Below are positions 26,080-34,887 of a DNA stretch of 64,000 nt, piece after piece. The notes beneath the pieces were generated by a model, which saw nothing but the letters and a program-made list of their open reading frames with translations, had not been told where the DNA came from and made no database searches. The stretch covers positions 1-64,000 of the forward strand of contig NZ_JASDDG010000009.1 in assembly GCF_030407495.1 (NCBI RefSeq), in the 5' to 3' direction. The first letter of the stretch is position 1; each line of letters opens with the position of its first letter. This DNA comes from Arthrobacter sp. APC 3897 (GTDB taxonomy: Bacteria > Actinomycetota > Actinomycetes > Actinomycetales > Micrococcaceae). Made by a program: the position numbers and the translations under genes.

Positions 26080-27572
26080 AAGCTGCTCAACCGTTCGAGC
26101 CGATGACGCCTCGAACCGGGCCCGGACTGTCCCGGCGCACCCTGCTGGCTCTTGGGGCCGTCGGCGTAGCCGGGGCGGCCTTAGCCGGATGCACTGCCAG
26201 GGTAAACGCTGACCAGAACGCCGACGCCACGCAGGAACCCGCTCCCGCCCACACCATCGACTCGATGCTTGCCTCGGCACCGTTCCTGGTGGCGCACCGC
26301 GGCTCCTGGGACAACTGGCCGGAGCACACCATGACGGCGTACCGGGAATCGGTCAACGCCGGAGCCGTGGCCCTGGAGATCTCCGTCTGTGCCACCAGCG
26401 ACGGCAAGCTGGTGTGCCACCATGACCTGAACACCGAACGCACCACGGGCACCAAGCTGGTGATCAAGGATTCCACTTACGCCCAGTTGTCCGAGTTGAG
26501 GGTGGACGCGCGGGCATGGCTGGGCCCGCAGGCGGAACCTGAGGAGATGCCCCTGCTCAAAGACGTGCTGGATGCCTTCGCCGGCACGCACGTGCTGTTC
26601 ATCGAAGACAAGCAGGGGACCAACGCCAAGGCGCTGCTGGACCTGATGGACAAGTATCCGGACTCCCGCAGCCGCCTCATCTGGAAACAGTCGGCCGAGG
26701 CCGCGCAGATTGCGGCCGTGTCCAAACGCGGTTATACAAGTTGGGGTTATTTCACCACCAAGCAGCTGGACCTGGTCCCCGAGCTCGCTGATCAGTTCAC
26801 GATGCTGGGCGTGCACCATTCGGCCTCCGATGAGGACATAGCTGCCATGGTGGCCACCGGAAAGCCCGTCATCTGCTGGGAGGTGCACACCCGTGTGCTG
26901 CGGGACCGCCTGGTGAAACTGGGCGTGTCGGGCCAGATGGCAGCGAACCTTCCCTATCTTGCCTCCGACGTGCCGGCGGCCACCACAGACAGTTTCGCGG
27001 ACGGAGTGCGTGCTGCGGGTGACCTGCCCTGGGCTGTGGGTGCGGGCTGGGATATGCAGCCGAAGCTGAGCGCCCCGTCAGGAACTCTGCTGATGGTTGC
27101 CGCCGCCAACAGCAGTTACCGGATGGGCTCCATGAGCCCGGTGACCCGTGAGGTCTACAGCATCCAATTCGAGATGCGCTGGCCCAACACCCTCCCCGCA
27201 GACAGCACCCTGCACGCCGGAATGGCGTTTGGACAGGAAGATGATCGCCCTTACCGGGTGCTCATCCCCAGCGAAGTGGGAGGTTATCACCTGGTCATCC
27301 GTCCCACCGGTGAAATGTCGCTGTTGCTGCGCAGCCCGGGTGAGCCCGGCGGCCTGCGCCTGAGTTCCCAGGACACGGAGCCGGTGAAGGCAGGGAGCTG
27401 GATGTCCTTCAAGATTGACATTGCCCCGGACAGCATCCGGTATTCGCGCCTTGACGGCGCAGGCTGGTCCGGCCTCGCCTCGGACCGCAAGTACCGCGGC
27501 GGCTACTTCAGTCTGTGCCGCAACTATCCCGAGGATGCCCCCGTGGAATTCCGAAGCATCAAGGTGGTCTAG
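26076..27572 (+). CDS. Tat-exported glycerophosphodiester phosphodiesterase lipoprotein with C-terminal accessory domain
   Basis: 498 residues. The signal peptide carries a twin-arginine motif (SRRTLLALG, Arg20-Arg21) and a lipobox LAGC (Cys39), so the protein is probably exported folded and lipid-anchored. The GDPD domain has HRGSWDNWPEHT (His74, Arg75, Glu83) and ALEISVCATSDGKLVCHHD (Glu101, His115/116, Asp117). This is the catalytic set for hydrolysing glycerophosphodiesters with a metal. From about residue 320 a beta-rich domain follows (SIQFEMRWP, RPYRVLIPSEVGGYHLVIR), possibly a ligand-binding jelly roll. Translated together with the TagD-like gene. It may trim or recycle glycerol-phosphate groups of surface polymers; the natural substrate is inferred. 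Confidence 0.87.
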   Translation: MKAAQPFEPMTPRTGPGLSRRTLLALGAVGVAGAALAGCTARVNADQNADATQEPAPAHTIDSMLASAPFLVAHRGSWDNWPEHTMTAYRESVNAGAVALEISVCATSDGKLVCHHDLNTERTTGTKLVIKDSTYAQLSELRVDARAWLGPQAEPEEMPLLKDVLDAFAGTHVLFIEDKQGTNAKALLDLMDKYPDSRSRLIWKQSAEAAQIAAVSKRGYTSWGYFTTKQLDLVPELADQFTMLGVHHSASDEDIAAMVATGKPVICWEVHTRVLRDRLVKLGVSGQMAANLPYLASDVPAATTDSFADGVRAAGDLPWAVGAGWDMQPKLSAPSGTLLMVAAANSSYRMGSMSPVTREVYSIQFEMRWPNTLPADSTLHAGMAFGQEDDRPYRVLIPSEVGGYHLVIRPTGEMSLLLRSPGEPGGLRLSSQDTEPVKAGSWMSFKIDIAPDSIRYSRLDGAGWSGLASDRKYRGGYFSLCRNYPEDAPVEFRSIKVV

Positions 27573-28021
27573 CGGCGGATCACACCACGGCGCCGGGAAG
27601 CGAGCAGCCTCACCGCTGCCACAGCGCCGGCACCCAGCAGGGCACCGCAGGAGTTCAACAGCACATCTCGGGCATCGCCCTGCCGGCCTGAGAGGTACAG
27701 ATCCTGGAACCCCTCCACCCCGGTGGTAAGCGCCGCGCACATGAGGACCGCCAGCCACCATCGGCGCAGCGGGAGCAACGCCGCGGCCAGCATGCCCAGC
27801 GGGATGTAGAGCAGCACATTGGCCAGGGCCTCCACCGCCCGGTAATCCACCCAGCCGGGCAGCCCGTGCGCCTGCAGCCGTCTGAGCAGCCGCAGAACGG
27901 TTCCGTACAGCTCCCGGTCGACCGGCACCGGCCACAGCAGAACAGCACCCATGCCGGCAAGGACGACGACGGCGGCCGCCAGGAGGACGACGTGCCGCCA
28001 TCTGGGTTTTCGGCTACCCAC
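27569..28021 (-). CDS. VanZ-family membrane protein
   Basis: 150-residue membrane protein with four hydrophobic segments and the VanZ pattern: WPVPVD after the first segment, ANVLLYIPLG in the second, EGFQDLYLSGRQGDARDVLLNSCGALLG in the last two. VanZ proteins are linked to glycopeptide tolerance and to envelope polymers, but their biochemistry is unclear. Its 3' end overlaps that of the convergent GDPD gene by four bases. A second VanZ gene is at 54.5 kb and shares the PGW(V/I)(D/N)Y and A(N)V segments, so the two are paralogues. Confidence 0.85.
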   Translation of the reverse strand: MGSRKPRWRHVVLLAAAVVVLAGMGAVLLWPVPVDRELYGTVLRLLRRLQAHGLPGWVDYRAVEALANVLLYIPLGMLAAALLPLRRWWLAVLMCAALTTGVEGFQDLYLSGRQGDARDVLLNSCGALLGAGAVAAVRLLASRRRGVIRR

Positions 28022-28052
28022 AGAGGCAGCCTGGAAGAGGTTCAGGCGTCAA

Positions 28053-30299
28053 TTATCGGCGCCCCTGCTCGTTGTGGGCGGCAATCTGGGCGGGGGTCAG
28101 CACCGTGGGGTAGATCGCGAATTCATCAATGGCACCCCTGAAATGCCGGCTGGTCGGCGCGCTGGGCCAGCTGGAGGGAATCGTGTCCCCGCCGATCCGC
28201 CAGGAGCCAAGAGAGACGGTGTTCGCTGACACCGTGTTGGCGGCAACCTGCACGCCGTCGACGTACAACGTCATGCCGCCCGGGCCCTGCGTGGCCACCA
28301 CATGGTGCCACGCGTTGTCGTTGTAGCTGGCGGGGGAGGTCACCACCACCCGGGACCCGGTCCAGACGCCGAAGACGAGCTTGCCGGCGTCGCTCATGTA
28401 CACGTGACGGTCATAAACGCTGCTGTAGCCGAGGAAGGTGTTGTTGCGGCGGGGCTGCGCGTTCCCGAACCCCAGGATCTTTCCGCCCGAAGTGGTGTCG
28501 GTCTTGAACCACGCTTCGGCGCTGAAGACGGTGGGGGCGTTGATGCGCTGCTGGCCGAAAACCATGTCATCAACGCCGTCAAAGACGGCCGCACGGTTGC
28601 TGTCGCTGCGCAGGGCCGAAGCGGTTCCGGCAATGCCGGCACCAAGGTTGGGCAGGCCCATTTTGTCCCCGTCGGAGGAATCGGCGGCCGCCGCCTGGGA
28701 GTCGCCCAGCCGCCAATAGGTGGTGGCGCCGTCGGACCGCACCATGGTGGGATACGGGGCCGCTGAACCTGCGGTGGTGATCTGCGTCTGAGCGGACAGC
28801 GGACCGGTGCGCCCACTGGGATCACTGGCCTGCACCCGGTAGGTGTAGGTGGTGCCCGGCACCGCGGTGGTGTCGGTGAAGGAAGCCTGGGGCAGGTCCC
28901 ACCAGCGCGATGACGAGCCCACGGTTGCCAGCGGGGTGGCCGAGCCGTTGCGGTAGACGCGGTAGGCGAGCTCGGAATCGTCGGGGTCGGAGGCGGACTG
29001 CCACCGGACGGTGTTCTGGCCGGAGGCCCGGGACTCGGCACTGACAAACTGCGGCGTACCCGGTCCGGCGCCGCCCGGCCCGGGGCCGAACCGGGCCAGG
29101 CTCTGCTGCCCGGTGCCGTTGACGGTGGTGAATTCCCCGCCGGTCCAGAGGATGTCCGTGCCGTTGCCTGCGGTGGTGTGGGCCAGCGTGCGCGGGCCGA
29201 TGCCTTCGCCCTGGCCGTCGTTGGTGACGGGATTCCACTGATGCATGAGTGAGGGATTGTTGATGTTCTGTGCGGTAAGGTGCACCCGCGGGCCGTCAGG
29301 AAAGCCGTTCATGCTGCTGCAGTCGTGGGCGTGGTTCGCCGAGTACAGGGTGGAGGCATACACGGAGACCGCCTGCGTGGCCCCAAGGCAGGTGTCCCGC
29401 CAGATCTGGTTGTAGGTGTTCAGGTCCAGCCGGGCCCGGCCGTCAAACACGCCCCCGCCGGTGCCCTCGTTGCCGATGTAGAAACTGGTGGCATCGGAGT
29501 CAATGGACTTCACCACCGAGGTGCGCGGAATAAACAGGTTGGGGTAGGTGCGGATGTTGGTTCCGGCGGCGGTGTCCAGGACGGCCAGGGCCTTGGAATC
29601 GGCGCCGTTCATGGTGTTGAAGTCACCGCCGGCCAGCACCACGTTCCGTCCGGCCGGAACATGCAGCGCCCGCACGGGCTCGTCTGCGGACGGTGCCCAC
29701 GGCAGCAGGGCTCCGGTGGTGCTGACGGCTGCCAGCCGCTCACGTGTTGAGCCGCCTACACTGCGGAGGTCCCCGCCGAAGTACACGGCGGAATCGGTTG
29801 CTTCGATGGCGCGGACCGTGGCGGACACGGCGGCAGGCCTGAAGCTGGTGTTCACGGTGCAGCCGGGCAGGTTAATGGCGGCAATCCGGGTGGTGTTGAC
29901 GCCGTTGACTGTCCCGAAGCTGCCGCCGATGTACAGGGTACGGCCGTCGGGGGAAACATCCATGGCCCGTACCGTGGCGCTGCCGCCGGTCACGGACAGG
30001 GAACAGTTGACGGGGCTGCCGGTATAGGCGTCAAAGGCGGCAAAGTTCACCGCGCTTCGCGTTCCGGCACCGCCGGCTGCCACCCTGGGCGGACGGATGG
30101 CGGTGAAGGTGCCCCCGGCATAGACCACGCCGTTGGATTCGGCCATGGCCCAGACAATGCCGTTGGTCTGCCAGGTGGGCAGATCGGTGGCGGCGAACGC
30201 CACCCCCGGCGAGAGGGCGGCCGACGGCGGGGCCAGACCAATCAGTGAGGCTGCCGCGAGCAGCATTCCGGACAAAACAGCCGCAAGTTTTTTATGCAT
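28053..30299 (-). CDS. Secreted protein with propeller repeats, FN3 and C-terminal LamG domain
   Basis: 748 residues from the ATG at 30299, which has GGGAGAA just upstream. Signal peptide MHKKLAAVLSGMLLAAASLI. The N-terminal half is a delta-60-like propeller (LYIGGSFGTVNGV, VYFGGDLRSVGG). It is followed by an FN3-type domain (TYTYRVQASDPSGR) and a LamG domain (TTYWRLGDSQA, WHHVVATQGPGGMTLYVDGV). It is a shorter paralogue of the 1039-residue protein at 22.2-25.4 kb, ending where that protein continues into FN3 and DNRLRE domains. Its promoter region has a near copy of the EPS cluster 1 operator. Likely a co-regulated matrix or adhesion protein; no enzymatic motif was recognised. Confidence 0.85.
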   Translation of the reverse strand: MHKKLAAVLSGMLLAAASLIGLAPPSAALSPGVAFAATDLPTWQTNGIVWAMAESNGVVYAGGTFTAIRPPRVAAGGAGTRSAVNFAAFDAYTGSPVNCSLSVTGGSATVRAMDVSPDGRTLYIGGSFGTVNGVNTTRIAAINLPGCTVNTSFRPAAVSATVRAIEATDSAVYFGGDLRSVGGSTRERLAAVSTTGALLPWAPSADEPVRALHVPAGRNVVLAGGDFNTMNGADSKALAVLDTAAGTNIRTYPNLFIPRTSVVKSIDSDATSFYIGNEGTGGGVFDGRARLDLNTYNQIWRDTCLGATQAVSVYASTLYSANHAHDCSSMNGFPDGPRVHLTAQNINNPSLMHQWNPVTNDGQGEGIGPRTLAHTTAGNGTDILWTGGEFTTVNGTGQQSLARFGPGPGGAGPGTPQFVSAESRASGQNTVRWQSASDPDDSELAYRVYRNGSATPLATVGSSSRWWDLPQASFTDTTAVPGTTYTYRVQASDPSGRTGPLSAQTQITTAGSAAPYPTMVRSDGATTYWRLGDSQAAAADSSDGDKMGLPNLGAGIAGTASALRSDSNRAAVFDGVDDMVFGQQRINAPTVFSAEAWFKTDTTSGGKILGFGNAQPRRNNTFLGYSSVYDRHVYMSDAGKLVFGVWTGSRVVVTSPASYNDNAWHHVVATQGPGGMTLYVDGVQVAANTVSANTVSLGSWRIGGDTIPSSWPSAPTSRHFRGAIDEFAIYPTVLTPAQIAAHNEQGRR

Positions 30300-30382
30300 C
30301 GTGTTCTCCCGCCTGTGTGCCCCCAGCACCACGTGTGTGCCCCAGCGGCACCTGCGGGTGCAGAGAGCGCCCGCTAAGGAAA

Positions 30383-30428
30383 GGTTTAGCCCCTGCGGCG
30401 GGGGGAGAGCATGAGTAGGGGTTACTTG
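30383..30428 (-). promoter_or_regulatory. Candidate LuxR-type operator and promoter of the secreted propeller gene
   Basis: Read on the minus strand: CAAGTA-ACCCC-TACTCA (30428 to 30412), then TGC, matching the CGAGTA-CGCAT-TACTCG-TGC site before EPS cluster 1 at half-sites, spacer length and flank. A -10-like TAAACC (30388 to 30383) begins 29 bases after TACTCA. This gives a leader of about 75 bases before the ATG at 30299. Confidence 0.5.
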
Positions 30429-30583
30429 TCTTCCGCCGGCCTCCACTCAGCCCGGTGCCCGCCCGCCAACTAAGGCCCTGCTCACGTGCGCTCGCGGACG
30501 TGCAGTGGGATGATTAGCACAGACTTGTGTGGCGTAATGCAGATTGCCCGCGCACACCGACGGCCAGCCAAGGAGTTTTCCCC

Positions 30584-31900
30584 GTGCCTGTGGTTTCCAC
30601 CCCTGATACCCTCAAGCCCGCACCGGAGCTGATGGACAATGCCGAGGTCCTGCGCATCCGCAATGACTTCCCCATCCTGAACCAGGAGGTCAACGGCCAC
30701 CCGCTGGTCTACCTGGACTCCGGCGCCACCTCGCAGAACCCGCTCAGCGTCATTGAGGCTGAGCAGGAGTTCTACGAACAGCGCAACTCCGCCGTGCACC
30801 GCGGCGCGCACACCCTCGCCGTGGCCGCCACCGATGTGTACGAGGACGCCCGCGCCAAGGTGGCCGCGTTCATCAACGCCCGGCCCAACGAGGTTGTCTG
30901 GACCTCCAACGCCACCGAGGCGCTGAACCTGGTGGCCTATGCCTTCTCCAACGCCGCCGCCGGCCGCGGCGGAGAGGCCGCCCGCCGCTTCGCGCTGGGT
31001 GAAGGGGACGACATTGTCGTCACTGAAATGGAGCACCACGCCAACCTGATTCCCTGGCAGGAGCTGGCCGCCCGCACCGGGGCAACGCTGAAATTCATTC
31101 CGGTGGACGACGACGGCGCGCTGCGGCTGGAGGAGGCCGAGCGGCTGATCACCGGGCGCACCAAAATCGTGGCGTTCACGCACGCCTCCAACGTGCTCGG
31201 CACCATCAACCCGGTGGAAACCCTGGTGAGCCTCGCGCACAACGCGGGAGCGCTCGTCGTCCTTGATGCCTGCCAGTCCGTGCCGCACCTGCCCGTGGAC
31301 GTGAAGGCGCTGGACGTGGATTTCGCCGCGTTCTCCGGGCACAAAATGCTGGGCCCCACCGGCATCGGCGCCCTGTACGGCAAGGCGGAGCTGCTCAACG
31401 CGATGCCCCCGTTTTTGACCGGCGGCTCCATGATCACCACGGTGACCATGGAAAAGGCCGAGTACCTGCCGGCGCCGCAGCGCTTTGAGGCCGGCACGCA
31501 GCGCATTTCCCAGGCCATGGCGCTGGGCACCGCCGTGGATTACCTGCGCGAGACCGGCATGGAACGCATCCATGCCTGGGAAACCGCGCTGGGCTCCCGG
31601 CTGGTCGAGGGTCTGGAAGCCATCGAGGGCATCCGCGTGCTCGGCCCCCGCGCCGGCGTGGAGCGGATTGGGCTGGCGGCGTTCGACGTCGACGGCGTCC
31701 ACTCCCATGACGTGGGCCAGTTCCTGGATGACCAGGGCATTGCCGTGCGGGTGGGCCACCACTGCGCGCAGCCGCTGCACCGCCGGCTGGGCCTGGTGTC
31801 CACCACCCGCGCCAGCACCTACCTGTACAACACCACCGACGACGTCGACGCGTTCCTCAACGCGGTGGCCGGCGTGCGTCCGTTCTTTGGAGTGAAGTAA
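30584..31900 (+). CDS. sufS: SufS-type cysteine desulfurase
   Basis: PLP-dependent enzyme of 438 residues that removes sulfur from cysteine for Fe-S cluster assembly. The family N terminus (IRNDFPILNQEVNGHPLVYLDSG) is clear. The PLP lysine lies in FSGHKMLGPTGIG and the persulfide-forming cysteine in VGHHCAQPLH. GTG at 30584 is chosen because AGGAG lies eight bases before it; the frame is open upstream to 30527. sufU follows with no gap, as is usual in Gram-positive bacteria. The scaffold genes sufB, sufC and sufD are not in the window. Confidence 0.95.
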   Translation: MPVVSTPDTLKPAPELMDNAEVLRIRNDFPILNQEVNGHPLVYLDSGATSQNPLSVIEAEQEFYEQRNSAVHRGAHTLAVAATDVYEDARAKVAAFINARPNEVVWTSNATEALNLVAYAFSNAAAGRGGEAARRFALGEGDDIVVTEMEHHANLIPWQELAARTGATLKFIPVDDDGALRLEEAERLITGRTKIVAFTHASNVLGTINPVETLVSLAHNAGALVVLDACQSVPHLPVDVKALDVDFAAFSGHKMLGPTGIGALYGKAELLNAMPPFLTGGSMITTVTMEKAEYLPAPQRFEAGTQRISQAMALGTAVDYLRETGMERIHAWETALGSRLVEGLEAIEGIRVLGPRAGVERIGLAAFDVDGVHSHDVGQFLDDQGIAVRVGHHCAQPLHRRLGLVSTTRASTYLYNTTDDVDAFLNAVAGVRPFFGVK

Positions 31901-32371
31901 ATGAGCGCCGAGCTGCAGCAGCTGTACCAGCAGATCATCCTGGACCATGCCAAGGCCCGGCACGGCGCCGGCCTGGCGGAGGTGCCGGCCGGCGCGAAGT
32001 CGGGGGAGAGCCACCAGCTCAACCCCACCTGCGGTGATGAGATCACGCTGCGCGCGGTGATGGGCGCCGGAGCGGAGAACGACGGCGGCTCCGCAGTCCA
32101 GGGCATCAGCTGGGAGGGGCAGGGGTGCTCCATTTCCATGGCGTCGGCCTCGGTCCTCACCGATCTTGCGGCCGGAATGCCCCGGGATGAAGTCATGGAT
32201 CTGGTGGAGAACTTCCGCGAGGTGATGCGCTCCCGCGGCACCGTGGAAGCCGATGAAGAGGTGCTGGGCGACGCCGCTGCCTTCTCCGGCGTCTCCCGCT
32301 ACCCGGCGCGGGTCAAGTGCGCCATGCTCGCCTGGGTGGCCCTCGAGGAAGCGCTGCTGGCCGCCAACTGA
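31901..32371 (+). CDS. sufU: SufU Fe-S cluster assembly sulfurtransferase/scaffold
   Basis: 156-residue partner of SufS that accepts the persulfide sulfur. The three zinc-binding/active cysteines are present in NPTCGDEI, GQGCSISMASAS and VKCAMLAW, with an aspartate in the first motif, the SufU arrangement. It begins immediately after the sufS stop. An ordinary housekeeping pair set between surface-related genes. Confidence 0.95.
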   Translation: MSAELQQLYQQIILDHAKARHGAGLAEVPAGAKSGESHQLNPTCGDEITLRAVMGAGAENDGGSAVQGISWEGQGCSISMASASVLTDLAAGMPRDEVMDLVENFREVMRSRGTVEADEEVLGDAAAFSGVSRYPARVKCAMLAWVALEEALLAAN

Positions 32372-32419
32372 CGCTAGGCTCAGCGCTATGACAAGAGCAT
32401 TCTCCGGGGGACGGTTCTG

Positions 32420-33361
32420 ATGGGCATCTTTGGGCGCAAACGTGCCGCCAAGGCCGAGGCTGCTGCCGCCGTGGAGGCCTGGACGGCGGAGGTATCGGCC
32501 GCCCTGCCCGCCGCGCAGGTATCAGCGGAGAGCTGGACGCCGCCCTTCGGCCGGGGCCTGACGGCCACCAGCTACACGGTGACCGTCCCCGGCAGCCGCA
32601 GCCAGCTTGCCGCCGTCGTAGGCCGGCTGGCCGCGCAGATCGAGGCGCTGGGGGAGGCCGACACCCTGCACCTGCAGATCACCGGGGCCGAAGCCCCCGG
32701 CACGGTGTCCCCGCCGCTGGTGTCTTCCACGCTGGTGCTGTCCGGGCAAAAGCGCAGCCGCAACTGGATGCAGACGCTCCTGCGCACGTATGATTCCCTG
32801 GCTGCACGGTTTCCGGGGACGTCCGTTCTGATCGGCGGGCTGAACAACCGCTGCACGCTCCTGGACGTGGCGCGCGCAGACGCCGTCAATACCGGCCGGG
32901 AACTGATCTCCTGGTGGCAGGAGCAGCGCGCCGGGGAACCGGAACCGGGAGCACTGTCCGGGGTGTCGCTGGAAATCGGCGGCGGCCCCGATGACCCGGA
33001 GATCAGCTACACCGTGGATCTGACGCCGCCGGAGGACCTGGACGAGCTCGACGACGAGGACGAGGACACCGGAGGTGCCGTAAACGCCGTGGGCGCCATG
33101 GGTGCCGGAACGGCGGAGGCCCCTCGGCAGCAGATCAGGCGGGCCGCGGCCGCGTGGACCGCGGGTCTGGATGACCTGGACGCCGCCACCCGGCTGACGG
33201 TCCGCCCGGGCCATGCGCTCGAGTTCAGCTTCCGGCTGCCGTCCTTCGAACCGCACCTCGCGGTTGTGGAGCGGGACACCGGCGTGTGGAACGAGAAGGA
33301 GGCTGCCGCCGTCGCCGCCGAGATCCGGCTGCGCTACCCGGCCTCAGGCATCAGGATCTAG
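32420..33361 (+). CDS. Conserved actinobacterial protein of unknown function
   Basis: 313-residue soluble protein with no signal peptide or membrane segment. The basic N terminus (MGIFGRKRAAKAEA) precedes two globular parts: residues about 30-185 (TSYTVTVPGSRSQ, RNWMQTLLRTYDSLAARFPG) and about 235-313 (LEFSFRLPSFEPHLAVVERDTG). An acidic linker separates them (LDELDDEDEDTGG). The start has GGGGGACGG upstream. Not recognised as a known enzyme. It lies downstream of sufU by 48 bases and converges on a glycosyltransferase gene. Confidence 0.6.
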   Translation: MGIFGRKRAAKAEAAAAVEAWTAEVSAALPAAQVSAESWTPPFGRGLTATSYTVTVPGSRSQLAAVVGRLAAQIEALGEADTLHLQITGAEAPGTVSPPLVSSTLVLSGQKRSRNWMQTLLRTYDSLAARFPGTSVLIGGLNNRCTLLDVARADAVNTGRELISWWQEQRAGEPEPGALSGVSLEIGGGPDDPEISYTVDLTPPEDLDELDDEDEDTGGAVNAVGAMGAGTAEAPRQQIRRAAAAWTAGLDDLDAATRLTVRPGHALEFSFRLPSFEPHLAVVERDTGVWNEKEAAAVAAEIRLRYPASGIRI

Positions 33362-33384
33362 TCAACGTTCTTGATGCCGCGCAG

Positions 33385-34125
33385 CTAGGAACGCCGGAGG
33401 CGGGTGCGGCCGAGGAGGATCATCAGGTTGGCCAGGAATGCCATCCGTGCCCTAAGGATGGCGGGCAGGCCGCGGACCTTGTCCGGGGTCACGTTGTCGC
33501 TGTGCAGCCGGTGCAGCACGGTGTCCTCCTCCAGGTAGCGGATGCTGCCGGCAAGGTTGCCGGCCATGGCCAGCCACTGGTCGTGGGACTCGCGCATGTA
33601 CCCGGGGAAGGGCAGTGCCTGATTCAGGAACTCGGCCCGCATCGCCATGGCGCAGCCCCAGTGCAGCCTGTAGCCCACCACAATGCCCAGGACGTTGGCG
33701 GCGTGACGTCTTGAGTCGGCCGCCCGGAGCCGGATCTGATGGAACCGTCCCGGGGGAGCGCCGAAATGCCGGCAGTTGGACACCACCACCAGGTCCTCCT
33801 CCAGCGCCTTGAGCATCCGGTCCACCCGGCCCGGGAGCCAGATGTCGTCCTGGTCGGAGAGGAAGAGGAAGTCACCCGTGGCTTCGCCCAGCGCCCGCTC
33901 GAAGGTCTTTACCTGGCCCAGGTTCTGCTCGTTGTGCAGCAGCCGGATCCGCGGGTCGGCCAGTTCCCTCACTACGGTGCCCGTGCCGTCGGAGGAGCAG
34001 TCATCCACCACAATCACTTCATCGCTGTCCCCGAGTTCAGGCAGGATGGAGCGCAGCTGCTCTTCGATGTAGGCGGCGCCGTTGTACGCCGCCAGGCAAA
34101 CGCTGATCCGAACGTCATCTTGCAT
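33385..34125 (-). CDS. Glycosyltransferase family 2, rhamnosyltransferase-like
   Basis: GT-A transferase of 246 residues. N-terminal ISVCLAAYNGAAYIEEQL, nucleotide-binding VVDDCSSDGT, and the acidic motif FLFLSDQDDIW typical of the RfbF/rhamnosyltransferase-like group. The C terminus is shorter than in many relatives but retains the catalytic domain. It stands alone, convergent with the unknown gene to its left. It probably serves one of the surface polysaccharides; the sugar is inferred from family resemblance. Confidence 0.85.
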   Translation of the reverse strand: MQDDVRISVCLAAYNGAAYIEEQLRSILPELGDSDEVIVVDDCSSDGTGTVVRELADPRIRLLHNEQNLGQVKTFERALGEATGDFLFLSDQDDIWLPGRVDRMLKALEEDLVVVSNCRHFGAPPGRFHQIRLRAADSRRHAANVLGIVVGYRLHWGCAMAMRAEFLNQALPFPGYMRESHDQWLAMAGNLAGSIRYLEEDTVLHRLHSDNVTPDKVRGLPAILRARMAFLANLMILLGRTRLRRS

Positions 34126-34479
34126 GGGGGAGTCCAGCCCTTCTGCCGGCCTGCGCTGCGGTGATGCAGCGCCGAATGGGGATTGGCAGGAGCCTACCGC
34201 GGCGGGAGAATCAGCGGAACGGCTCGCTCCGCTTCATCAGCCCATGTGCACGTAGGCCAGGGTGCGAAAGCGGGTACGAACCACCGTTTCGGGGGTCCGG
34301 GCGGGGTCGTAGGTTCGAACACATGGACACGCTTGAGCCCACCATGGAATGGCGCCGGAAGCTACCGGCGCACCCGGCGTGAGTGGCTGACGCTGGCAGG
34401 ATTGGCACTGCTGGTAATGGTCACCACGGTGATGGTGGCAGCGGCATTTGGTCGCTGAACCCCGAGAAGAAACTCGAGT
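34126..34479. other. Intergenic region with an uncertain small membrane ORF
   Basis: 354 bases. A plus-strand frame ending at 34458 encodes a C-terminal segment TLAGLALLVMVTTVMVAAAF, a possible single membrane span, with a TTG at 34333 as the only nearby start. No ribosome site is convincing. No other gene seen. Confidence 0.25.
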
Positions 34480-34701
34480 TTACGCGGCCTTAGTCAGTGT
34501 GTCCGGTGAAACCAAACTTTCCTCGGCGTCTGGAACGGTCTGTTCTGATTCGAGCGCCGGGCGGTTTCGGCGCCGCGCAGAATTGACCGTGATGAGCCCG
34601 CTGAGCATGCCCACAAACCCGATCAGGGCCCAGATGATCATGCCGGTGCTGGCGAAGATACCCGAAATTGCCAGTGCTGAGACTGATGCTGCTGAAAGCA
34701 A
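34480..34701 (-). CDS. Small two-span membrane protein, unknown
   Basis: About 73 residues from a TTG start at 34701, with GGGGGA eight bases upstream. It has hydrophobic stretches ALAISGIFASTGMIIWALIG and FVGMLSGLITV, then a basic RRRNR and an acidic tail. Not recognised. It is on the same strand as the nucleotide-sugar dehydrogenase and lies after that gene's terminator-like hairpin, so it is probably transcribed separately. Confidence 0.45.
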   Translation of the reverse strand: MLSAASVSALAISGIFASTGMIIWALIGFVGMLSGLITVNSARRRNRPALESEQTVPDAEESLVSPDTLTKAA

Positions 34702-34823
34702 GAAAATTCCCCCAGGAATTTGGTGTTGTACATAAGGCTGTTGCGCTCTAACCGGTTTCGTTTGGCACGGCGAGCAGGTCGATCATAGCAGGGGTTTAGC
34801 AGTGCAGGTAGAGGTTAAAGCAA

Positions 34824-34861
34824 GTGTGCTGCAGGACCAAAGTCTTCGGTCTGCAGCACAC
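34824..34861 (-). terminator. Hairpin after the nucleotide-sugar dehydrogenase gene
   Basis: GTGTGCTGCAGGACC (34824-34838) pairs with GGTCTGCAGCACAC (34848-34861) with one bulged base. Read on the minus strand it lies 27 bases past the stop and is followed by a weak T-rich stretch. Confidence 0.6.
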
Positions 34862-34887
34862 CACCGTGGTCTCCTTGAATACCCAGA

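Noticed and set aside
34183-34458. Plus-strand frame with a C-terminal hydrophobic stretch
   Set aside because: Most of the frame is arginine/glycine-rich noise, and only the last 25 residues look like a membrane span. Without a start or ribosome site it is not called as a gene.
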